Positions 12,901-21,404 of a stretch of DNA of 64,000 nt are shown here, piece by piece. Within the stretch, counting starts at the first letter, position 1, and each line of letters opens with the position of its first letter. Origin of the DNA: Oncomelania hupensis (taxonomy: Eukaryota > Mollusca > Gastropoda > Littorinimorpha > Pomatiopsidae); the NCBI GenBank assembly GCA_036898135.1, contig CM072511.1, positions 28,016,110 to 28,080,109 on the forward strand, read 5' to 3'. A program made the position numbers and the translations under genes. The notes below the pieces were generated by a model. That model was not told the DNA's origin, ran no database searches, and saw only the letters and a list, made by a program, of their open reading frames with translations.

Positions 12901-15900
12901 CTTGTCGTTTCGTACACAGACCTGTAGACTCTCTGGACCATTCAGGTTCATCAGTCTGTCCTACCATGTCCAATGCCTCATTTCACAGGGCAGCAACAAA
13001 GTCTGCTTGTGATTGACGGTGACCACTCTCTTTTCTCCACTCCCATGTCAACCACAATATCAGGAACCCCAATAATTTATTTTTTCCCCATCAGGCGCTG
13101 CCCATGCGATTTTGTTTTTTAATCGATTGTTCTATAGGCCTTCATCCCCTGCATCACTATCAGTGCATGCATAGAAGAGGTAGGATTTTAAAGCAGTAAA
13201 CAAGTTTCACTTACAGAACATAGCCTAGAGCCATTACTCTTGGAAAGACCAATCTGCTCTTTAAAACTAGAATACATTAGCATTTTGATAGAATTAGAAT
13301 CTGTGCACTGTAGCACTGAAGTTTATCAGTGACTGTTCACGTCTATCAGAGTAAAGGCTATGAATACTTGTTCCTTACAGAGATTGAATTTTCCACTGTT
13401 CGACTTAACTTAAGTCCACTACTTGAGTAATACTATACAGTTATTCTAGTACAAAGCAATACAAAATCAATGGTCCCAAGTATACATTTCTCATCGTATA
13501 ACAGAACTGTTCAGCTATAGCCTGCCCATCTGCCATTACCGGCATACCCGGTCTTGCACTTCAAAGAGCTCTCACTCCATACCGAAGGCAGTAAGGTTCA
13601 TTTTACTGTCTGCAATTGCAGTGTAGCGTTTTCTGATTCCCTACTGGCCGAGCCTTAAGATCGGACAAGCAAGTAAGATTAAGTAAAGTACAGCAGAGAA
13701 ACAGTATTAACTGTTCTATGTTTATTATACACACATGTACAGGTTGAAGTGTAAAGATAGTTCTTGCAAAGGAAAGAGTACGTGACATGAAGACATCTTA
13801 ACAAGTATCTTTTTAAAAATATACAATTGGTCTAACAAAATATGTATAAAATGCATTGTGCAATGAAACATTGAAAATGAGTTAACTGAAAGCGTAACAT
13901 ATATATGGTGTAGTCTTAAGAGCTGAAGTACGTTTCATTATCATCACCTTTAATTTCAATTTCTACAAAGTAAACATTTAAAACATACCCTACATGTATG
14001 CAAATGTTTATGCACATGCACTCACACACACACCTATCCCAACCCTAACCCACAAACGCACTGACAGGCAAGACAACACACACATGTATGTATGCAACAA
14101 GTTCAATCAAAATAAGCCTCAATGTTAATTGATAACCAAGAAAGCAATTTATCGGCGAAGAAAACCCTTTCTCTAGGCATTGTATGTACTATCACCCATA
14201 ATAACCATAGCAACAGCAGGCGGTACAGCAGCTGGGGCAGGTAAATGAGTTACCTCCTTGCCTGCCTGTAAACGTTAGCTGTAATTCAGACTGGACAGGC
14301 GGGGTTAATTGCCACGGTCTGTCGGCTTCCCTGTCTAAGACTAACAGTACAAGTGAGTCGACCACCCCAACTACAACAAAAAAGATTGAACCTGTGAAAT
14401 TTAGTAGAGTAGAGATGTCCTTGACTTGAGTTGAGAAGAACGGAATGGAGGTGAACAATAGCCCAGAAATTGAAAAAATGGATAATGAAAACATTAGAGA
14501 AGGGATTTTGAGTGGATGATGAAGAAGACGAAGTCTTTAACCAGCCTTCCAGTTCCACCATAAATGCCATCAATTTAATTAATATAGCCAATCTTGCTGC
14601 TATCATGACATAACCAATAACTGAAAATAAGAGAAGACCACCGCAGAGATCACTACTTTAGTAAAGATTATAAACTAGTGAAACAGACAGCCCTTTCATG
14701 CTATAGTAAAGATAATAAACTAAGTGAAATTTGAATTATTACAAAGTCATCACCTATGCCCATAAGGAACGAAAGATTACCTCATCACAGAACACAGACA
14801 TGGTTTACATATATATCTTCATGTTGCAGTTTGATTAGTAGTAGAAGAAATAAATGTACTAGTTTAGTAACTATATGATCTAGATCTAAATATAAAGCTG
14901 GAGTATAGTACACTATAGTAAACAAGAACTTGAACAGCTGGTACAGAGGCTTGACACCATCTCCAGAGCCTATGGAATGGATAATAAGTGCCGAGAAGAC
15001 TAAAATGATGACCAACAACATCAATGGCATCAACACGGACATCAAAGTCCAAGACCAATCCCTCAACACAGTGCATAGCTTAAAACATTTAGGAGCCATT
15101 GTATCAGACAATGGGTCCCGACAGGAAGTCCTTTTCAGGATCGCACAAACAACTGCTGCCCTGACAAAGTTGAAGCCCATTGGAAAGACAGGACCATCAG
15201 TTTACATTCTAACTCTAAGGTAAGGCTGCTGCGCTCCCTTGTCATCTCCATCTTCCTATACGCAAACGAAAGCATGGAGATGAGGTGCTACAGAAGACTT
15301 TGTGGCATTTCATATCAGCACATCACCAAGGACGAAGTCTGACAGACCATCACACAAGCCATTGGACAACATGACGACATGCTCACAGTGGTAAAGCGAG
15401 CATTGTGGCCTAGTGGGCTAAGGCGGGACTAACTTGCCTTGTCCAGAGGCCAGAAACCAATGGCGCCTGACAGGTGTGGGATCGATCCAGCATCAGGGCA
15501 TTATGTTTTTCCGAATATTATTTACTTTTGACTCGGGCAACGTCTCGGGGGCTTTCTCCGGGTACTCCGGTTTGCTCCCCTAGCAAAATTTCAACACAAA
15601 AAAACAAACAAAAAAAAACCCACCTCAACTAATGTTAGGTAGGTTGGATTTGGGCGCGCCACAGGCTGCGATTACGCCTTCCCATGGGAGGCGGCCCAGA
15701 TTTTCCCGATAAAAAAGGGACAATCAAGTGTTAAAAGTTAAAGTTAAAGAAACTGATGGCCACGTAACAATAGCATCAGGCCTTGCAAAGACCATCATGC
15801 AAGGCACAGTGCAAAGAGGCAGAAGAAGAGGGAGACATAAAAAGAGGTGAAAGAATAACATTCGAGAATGGACTGGCTTGACACTGAGCAAAGCCATGAG

Positions 15901-18900
15901 GGTTGCTAAGGACAGACAAAGATGGATATGCTGGTTAAACCTTGAGTTATCTGATAGGATAGGATAGGATGGGAAACATGCAAAACAAAAAGTTGTAGAC
16001 AGGAGTGTGCTGTGGGGTGGAAAGCTTGGACTGTGGAGGGATGAGAGAGGGTTAGTGGGGAATTTATCTAATCAGTGTACCTGTAGCACCAATGAAAATA
16101 AACCAGCTTACCCCAAGCTGTGATAAACAATGTCAAAAAGGACAGCAGACCAAAGCTGACCAGAACCCAGACTATGCTTACACACCAGATTCAGGGTCTT
16201 CTGGACATTGCTGATAACCCCAGCCACAGGGTGCTTTTTATCCTTTACTCAATTTACTGTCATTGTTTTAGACTCATGATCATCAGCCTAACTCAGTGCA
16301 ATGTTACCAATTTTATTTAGTTTGCTGAAGCATAATCGTCCCCTATACGCTTATCACCTTATGTGTCTGGGGACGTTAATCTATATAAATAACTAACTAA
16401 CTTGCTGAAGTGGTGAAGATTATATAATTTCAGTTTGTTTTAAAAACGTGCTATTTCAGTATTTGTAATGTAAATTTATCAGTTACTAGGGGCATGACAC
16501 TGACAATGTTCATTTTTGTGTAGAATGTCTTACTCTTAGACTATAGGGTCAGCTGACCCTGGCATGGAAAAAACAACATTTGGTCCATTTGGACCAAAGA
16601 GACAATTGACGCATATATCTTAAGTTAATTTTAAAGTACATTAACAAATTTGGAAGTGAAACTGCAAGCAAAGTGTTTTCTATCTAAAATGTATACATAT
16701 GACTATGATTATGAGCTTGGGAGCTGCTGTGTGTTTAACAAATGATACACAGCTATAAATAGCATACATTTAATGATAAATAAATAAATAAATGTATATA
16801 ATATATCACTTTTCCAGCTCAAGAGCTGCTCAAGGCGCTTACCGATACAGGTCAAGCTACCTGAAGCACCCATTAGTTGGCACACTAGTTTGACATGTTA
16901 TACTTCATTCTGAAATTCTGAGTGCCATTGGCTCAAAAAGCACTCCAAAAATAAACACTACAATGAGGATGTTGTGAAAAGGGAGCGGGAAGTTAGAGAG
17001 TGGGGAGTGACTACAAGTTACAACTGATGGCTATGAATATGAATGATTGAAAGAAAATTTATTAAGTACACAAAAACATTTGCACATTAAAATAAACCAT
17101 GAAAGCACTATAAACACAACATAATACAAATCTACAGTGACTACACATTAAATGAACTACAAATCAATATTAAAGCCCTTACTACTACTACAGGAAAAAA
17201 AAAGAACAGAAAGAGGGAAAAAAAATAATATTAATGTTACAATAAGAACAACAATGGTTGATGTGAATATTACATGAACTAGCACAAGCCTTCAAGCCTA
17301 ACAGGCTGTAATGAAAGACTAACTAGCACAAGCCTTCAAGTCTAACAGGCTGTAATGAAAGACTATTGATCAGTTTTCATGTGCCAAGGCATGCTTTCAG
17401 CCTTCACTCTCTCCCTCTTTTTATTCTTCTCTATCCACTCTCAGACTGGTGCTGGTGGTTACAGTAGTAGCAGTAACACTAACAGCTTGAAGTTGAACGC
17501 AGATCTTAGAATATAAATTATAATTAACCCATACCAGTAAACAAGTTAACACTATAAGAATGCTTACAGAACATGTTCTCTCCTCAATAAACGCATATCA
17601 TTACATGTCCAATGCCCACTGACTTCAGTTCAGGGAAGGAACAGAAAATAATCAATATTTTTCCTATTCCTATTCTAGTTACTAGACTCTAGAGTCTCAA
17701 ACTTTGACGTTAATTTGAGGTTTAACACTTGTATAACATGTTTTCTCCATGCTATGGTAGCATGCTCAGTGCACTCAGTTAAATACATGAAAAATAAGAA
17801 GAGCGGGCAGGAGGAGAAGGGGTGGGAGGGAGGGAGGAAGGAGTGGGGTAGGAGAAAAACTGACTCAATGACTATTTTCCAATTCTAATGAGAATGCCAG
17901 ATCATAAAAAATATAACAGAAAAAAAATCATGCTTAAAACATTCAAACTTCACTTTATAAGAACAGATATCAGTGAATAAACCAAGCTGCACAGACGCAT
18001 TAATCAGTGAATAAACAACTTGTGCAACCAAGTATTCACATGTGCTTATTTGTATGTTGTGTTTACATTTGTACAAACATGGTCATTTCAAATATAAATA
18101 GCATCCTTCCATTACTAGAGTTGGTTGATAGAACTGGGAGTGCGCTGTAACTTTATTTTTTATTTGATTATCAGATTAGCCCAACTGCAGTGTATATAGT
18201 TTATAGGCAACTGAAATTGTTGATTGTGATAAGCAGTAAAGCACTACATAAAAAAATAATATTGAACTGATTACTAACATGTGAATACTTGGTAGAACAA
18301 GTTGTTTATACACTGATAAAAATGTGTTTGCAATTTTATTTCACATAGCTGAAACCAGACTGTCATTCTAGAAATATAATGTAATACATTAGCCAATTGA
18401 ATCACGCCTTTACTTTATTTAAATTATGAGTAAAAGGCGTCTGTTCATATAAAGTGAAGTTTCAAACTTTTAAGTGTGAATGTGAGATAAAAAAAAATTA
18501 TATAAATTAGATGTCATATAATTTATTTTATCTCGCAGGTGACTTTCACTTGAAATATAATTTCATTTTCACTTCTTTTTTTTTTTCTCAATGATTTTAC
18601 GTTTCAGTAAAAGTTTTATTTTCACAATTTCAGCGATATAATTTAGTTATTCACCACTGAAACCTAATAACCTTCCTCGTGTATCATGCTGTCACTTTAC
18701 TAAGCTGTTTACACTGGACTAAGTGGGCTTATGTATTATTTGTTATGTATTGGGCAAAAAGGTGAGACGACTGGTAGGAAAACCACCACTTGTTTGGGTT
18801 TTTTTATCCCTCGGTCGAATATGTCGAAATGGAAATACCTAAAACAGTATTAGTAAATAATACTAGTAGTCGGTGACAGTACTTCTAACTAGCCAAGAGG

Positions 18901-19206
18901 TTTAGTGGGGCACATAGAATGCAAATGACACTTCTCATCGCACCTGTCAACTACATTCCGGTGGACACCCAAAAATGGCGGCTCTCTTCCTCTTCCTCCC
19001 TCTCTTCATGCCTGTCTCAAAATCTAGCAAAATATGACAATATTCAGAAGATCGCATAATATATTCTTGTTTGGGCGTTGCCTTACCTTTCCAGTAGCCT
19101 TTCTGTATCGATGGATTGCCTTAGAAACGAGTTCCCGCACCGGTATTTCCCCATCACCACAAGGCACGATGACACGAACTGAATCAAAACACACGATCAC
19201 CTTCAT
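1..19206 (-). CDS. PARD3: PAR-3 (PARD3/bazooka) gene, 5' part, partial
   Basis: Gene-level entry for three exons (19087-19206, 5689-5793, 4985-5273) read on the minus strand. PAR-3 is the scaffold of the PAR-3/PAR-6/aPKC cell-polarity complex at the cell cortex. Its N-terminal domain self-oligomerises and is followed by three PDZ domains and an aPKC-binding region. The joined exons give about 171 residues. They begin MKVIVCFDSVRVIVPCGDG, pass through a GGGILDPDD block and reach a PPHHNGGDGASASSTG linker. All three match the N-terminus of animal PAR-3 in order. Phases agree: exon 1 ends in phase 0, exon 2 is 35 whole codons, and exon 3 is 96 codons plus one base. No PDZ exon is visible, so the gene continues beyond position 1. 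Intron 1 is about 13.3 kb and intron 2 is 415 bp. Confidence 0.9.
2422..2765 (-). pseudogene. Decayed repeat-type coding fragment, family unknown
   Basis: On the minus strand an ATG near 2762 opens MAERRIVNRGEVFVDD then NGWRWAWLEVKVGEE and stops after about 50 codons. A second frame continues with a Lys/Arg-rich helix-like stretch (ERKEKNREKVKRARKQKN). The change of frame suggests a frameshifted fragment of a mobile or multicopy gene. I do not recognise the family. Confidence 0.3.
4643..4855. repeat. Compound GT/GA microsatellite
   Basis: (GT)n from 4643 to 4689, then interrupted (GA)n to about 4855. All long open frames across it are artefacts of the repeat. Confidence 0.95.
4985..5273 (-). 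CDS. PARD3: PAR-3 exon 3
   Basis: 289 nt. The acceptor has a good pyrimidine tract (TTTTTGCCGTTTGCAG) at the 5274 side, and the donor ATAG|GTCAGT at 4984-4979 leaves phase 1. It opens with LIADFEEE, which closes the N-terminal domain. PPHHNGGDGASASSTG follows, very close to the conserved HHGGDGTSASSTG of PAR-3. The rest is a low-complexity, acidic, probably disordered linker (TEDSDDEELEDQG) ending in IIVTTRDLSI. If the donor were ignored the frame would stop at 4974, so a terminal exon is formally possible but unlikely. Confidence 0.88.
5689..5793 (-). CDS. PARD3: PAR-3 exon 2
   Basis: Thirty-five codons in phase 0. The acceptor follows a pyrimidine-rich tract (TTTGTGTGCCCGTTTCAG) at the 5794 side, and the donor is CAG|GTCAGC at 5688. 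The protein runs AVSHWVDVHNLKTISGG then GILDPDDQLNDVCDDREQ. It matches the second half of the PAR-3 N-terminal domain, whose hallmark is a GGILDxDD block followed by a D-V-x-D-D segment. A long open frame on the opposite strand here is a shadow. Confidence 0.9.
6458..6748 (+). mobile_element. RTE-like LINE, 3' fragment (copy 1)
   Basis: A 5'-truncated copy of the LINE seen complete at 21405-24700. It starts in the last coding segment (ACATGCTCACAGTGGTGAAG) and ends in the family's GGATA tandem tail. Homology is read directly against the other copies. It lies in PAR-3 intron 1. Confidence 0.85.
6749..9007. other. PAR-3 intron 1 stretch with no gene seen
   Basis: AT-rich sequence with A/T runs. 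A few open frames of 60-90 codons show no domain signal. I see no exon or clear repeat. Confidence 0.4.
9008..9200 (+). mobile_element. tRNA-derived SINE
   Basis: A tRNA-like head has A-box-like TAGCTCAGTGGATAGTG and B-box-like GGTGCAGTTCGAACC. A core containing TTTTCTCCGGGTACTCCGG follows, then an AT-rich end. The same core occurs in the SINE at 15397-15749. The acceptor stem does not pair, so this is a retroposon and not a working tRNA gene. The 3' end is approximate. Confidence 0.7.
9294..9372. repeat. (TTA)n microsatellite
   Basis: An uninterrupted ATT/TTA trinucleotide array. Poly-Ile and poly-Leu frames here are artefacts. Confidence 0.97.
9920..9983. repeat. (GT)n microsatellite
   Basis: A GT dinucleotide array with a few interruptions. 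Confidence 0.95.
9984..14927. other. PAR-3 intron 1 stretch with no gene seen
   Basis: AT-rich unique-looking DNA. Open frames at 11095-11343, 11463-11714 and 14192-14606 have no recognisable domains, and I find no convincing splice-bounded exon. Confidence 0.4.
14928..15973 (+). mobile_element. RTE-like LINE, 3' fragment (copy 2), split by a SINE
   Basis: It begins inside the reverse-transcriptase region (GAACTTGAACAGCTGGTACA), matching 23939 onward of the full copy. It carries the SAEKTKMMTNN, GSRQEVL and related coding remnants and ends in GGATA repeats. A 353-bp SINE sits at 15397-15749. Confidence 0.85.
15397..15749 (+). mobile_element. SINE nested in an RTE-like LINE
   Basis: The tRNA-like head is GCATTGTGGCCTAGTGGGCT, with a B-box-like GGATCGATCC about 60 bp later. 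A core follows with CTTTCTCCGGGTACTCCGG, then GGATTTGGGCGCGCCACAGG, CTTCCCATGGGAGGC and a (GTTAAA)n tail. The host LINE resumes exactly after it, giving clear boundaries and a short GTAAAG-like duplication. Confidence 0.8.
16331..16401 (+). mobile_element. 71-bp hairpin mini-retroposon with 9-bp TSD
   Basis: The insert contains CGTCCCC, a 23-nt loop (TATACGCTTAT at its 5' end), GGGGACGTTAATCTAT and an (AACT)n tail. It is flanked by the 9-bp direct repeat TTGCTGAAG at 16322-16330 and 16402-16410. The same unit occurs in the opposite orientation at 27423-27485 with a different TSD. Confidence 0.8.
16780..16880 (-). mobile_element. CR1/L2-type LINE 3' end or short retroposon
   Basis: The minus strand reads CCTGTATCGGTAAGCGCCTT, GAGCAGCTCTTGAGCTGG, AAAAG, then an AT-rich end and (TTTA)n. 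It matches the plus-strand unit at 62312-62394. Confidence 0.55.
17277..17364. repeat. 44-bp tandem duplication
   Basis: Two adjacent near-identical units starting AACTAGCACAAGCCTTCAAG, differing at one base in the part compared. Confidence 0.9.
17365..19086. other. PAR-3 intron 1 start, no gene seen
   Basis: AT-rich sequence running up to the PAR-3 exon 1 donor. No exon or clear repeat is recognised. Confidence 0.4.
19087..19206 (-). CDS. PARD3: PAR-3 exon 1 (start codon)
   Basis: Forty codons from the ATG at 19206-19204 to the donor AAG|GTAAGG at 19086-19081. The protein starts MKVIVCFDSVRVIVPCGDG and ends AIHRYRKATGK. This is the first half of the PAR-3 N-terminal oligomerisation domain (PB1-like fold). 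Vertebrate and fly homologues start at the equivalent methionine, which supports this start. The surrounding DNA is more GC-rich than its neighbours, as expected for a 5' end. Confidence 0.92.
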
Positions 19207-19800
19207 TTGGCGACGCCTTTCACTGGCCTCTCAGGCCTCACACAATCCACAGCGATCCCAAAAAGCACAAATATCATATGAAACGCAAAACGATGTACAA
19301 CTCTATCACGTGCTGACATAGGTCCTGAATGGTGCCAGCGTTGAAAACGGGCGACACAACAACTTGCCGAGTGTGGCCGCCATTCCAGTGCACACTTCTC
19401 ATTGAGTGGTCGACAGCGACAGCACAGAGCGAACGACACACACACTGCCCGCCTGTTTCACTCTCAATGCCTCAAGCCATCTTCACATTTTCGATCCATG
19501 CCCGTTGCTGTGCTGCATGCGGAAGCGGAGTCATTACAGGGAACCGTTTTTATTTCACAACCACTTTCCTATCCAGCACTTCCTCCTTTTATATTTGTTT
19601 CACAACAACCATCATCCGCTCTTATTTGTGCAAACTGCTGCAACCACTTATCTACATCACTGGCACCAAGGGTTTTTCGCGCGTTCTTACTTTGTCTCTT
19701 GAGTCTCTCACAGATTTTCACTGAGGAACTTCAATTTTTCCACGAAAATGCGGGACTTTTGTTTCGATAATAATCCACAAATCGATGTTCAAAAGATCCG
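19207..19800 (-). promoter_or_regulatory. PARD3: Putative PAR-3 5'UTR and promoter region
   Basis: The stretch immediately upstream of the PAR-3 ATG is clearly richer in GC and CpG than the flanking DNA, particularly 19100-19530. I see no obvious TATA box at a fixed distance. Several open frames on the plus strand (19329-19770) and one on the minus strand (19203-19445) have no recognisable domains. They are probably by-products of the base composition. The transcription start cannot be set from sequence alone. Confidence 0.4.
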
Positions 19801-19914
19801 CAAAGCGATCCTGACTCTATATACTTGACCTCGTTTTTTTTTTCTTTCTACCTGCCTCGCTTTCGTTTAAGCAGGTGAGTCAAAGGTTAAGTTAGTGCGC
19901 ACGGATAGTCACAG

Positions 19915-19950
19915 CAAAGAAAGTACAGCTGCGTAGCTGTACTTTCTTTG
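19915..19950. mobile_element. 36-bp palindromic mini-element with TSD
   Basis: Two perfect 16-bp arms (CAAAGAAAGTACAGCT and its complement) are separated by GCGT. The direct repeat GTCACAG lies on both sides (19908-19914 and 19951-19957). The arms are identical to the termini of the 2175-bp element at 56133-58307. Confidence 0.8.
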
Positions 19951-20162
19951 GTCACAGCGAGTGGTGCTGGTATACCGAGTCTCAGAAACTTAAAATACTA
20001 TTTCAGGCTCCGTCTTAAGATCATCAATCTCTGATACTCCGAGTGGAGGAAATGTTCCAAAGCTGGGATGGGAAGACACAAACCAAAATTAATAAGCTTT
20101 TATCTTTGTTATCATGTGCTTGTGTTTGCATTCATTTCTATTGTCAGTGAAATACGTCCATG

Positions 20163-20165
<3 letters not shown>

Positions 20166-20241
<76 letters not shown>
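20166..20241. repeat. (CT)n/(CA)n microsatellite
   Basis: A CT array followed by a short CA array. Confidence 0.95.
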
Positions 20242-20896
20242 TAGGGCCCCAAGACCACACATTTTAGCGTCACAAATCGATTTTTCATATTTACAACTAA
20301 TTTTGCGAAACCGAGAGTTAAAATTTGTTTAAATCATTAGTAGTCCTTGGTTTAAAGAAAATAAACAAGAAAGAAAAGAAAAGATATTATGCAAAATAAA
20401 ATCACCTCTTAAAAAATACACAATAAGTTCATATGTTTATGTGCCTATTATAATAGCATCAAAGTTGATTTAAAAAAAAATAAAATAGCGGTTTGCTGCG
20501 AAAGAGTGTAAGGTACACACACATCGTTATACACCTTTATCTGGGCAGTGTTCCAATATTTACAAAGTTATTATTATTTTTTAATTAATATTTGAATCAG
20601 TCTAATTTACATTAATGTGACTTGGCCGCATATAATTTAGTCCATGATTGAAACGTTGTCCCCATAGTTTTGAGTTTTGTGTTTGTCATTGTAATGATAA
20701 TTGATATATTTGAAAAATTGTATTTTTGGCTTTGTTCTATTCACATAATTGTAAGCTACATATGATCAGTTTGCTCGGGATCAGGATGTTCTGATACACT
20801 CGCGCTTCATTTATGCAGACATTTACAGAGTTCTGCAAAGGAAGAGAATTAAATTATTCTTATTTTTTGTTTTTTGTTTTTTTTTTGTTGTTGACA

Positions 20897-21005
20897 TTCT
20901 ATTGTCCATTTCCATTGGGAAACTCCGGGCCGGCTCCCATGGGGAAGGCGCAGTCGCAGCCCGCGGCGCGCCCAAACCCACCCCACCAAATATTAGTTGT
21001 GGTTT
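20897..21005 (-). mobile_element. SINE 3' fragment
   Basis: On the minus strand it reads GGTTTGGGCGCGCCGCGGGC then GCGCCTTCCCCATGGGAG. This corresponds to the 3' half of the SINE at 15397-15749. The tRNA-like head is missing. Confidence 0.6.
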
Positions 21006-21225
21006 GAAATTTTGCGCGTAACACAGTTTGTTAAGTCTACCATGAGTTTCTTCCCCTTTTTTTGCCGTCCCACACTGACTCGATGTAACAAATGCACTTT
21101 CAGTATCATAAACGTCGTGGTCTATATTTATTTTTATGCTTTTTTTATGCAGATAGTGGCCAATCGTTCATATTTTCATTTCGGTTCCATATTTTCATTT
21201 TTGGTTCTAGATTTTTATTTTGGTT

Positions 21226-21395
21226 CTGTCATCTCCATCTTTCTATAATAATCTACGCTTGCGAAACATGGACCTTCACAGCAGACCTACTGTACAACGA
21301 AGAATACAAGCATGGAGATGAGGTGCCACAGAAGACTTCTGGGCATTTCTTATTCCCAGCACCACAACCCTGTGGGTTCGGGCATTAAATAGAAT
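21226..21395 (+). mobile_element. RTE-like LINE fragment abutting the full copy
   Basis: A short piece matches the LINE's late coding region (GAAACATGGACC, then GCATGGAGATGAGGTGC and AGAAGACTTCTGGGCATTTC). It runs directly into GAATAGACCCAACG, which begins the 5' leader of the next copy. Confidence 0.7.
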
Positions 21396-21404
21396 AGACC
21401 CAAC

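Noticed and set aside
19329..19770. Overlapping plus-strand open frames of about 100-130 codons
   Set aside because: No domain or homology signal; they lie opposite the PAR-3 5' region, where GC content raises frame length.
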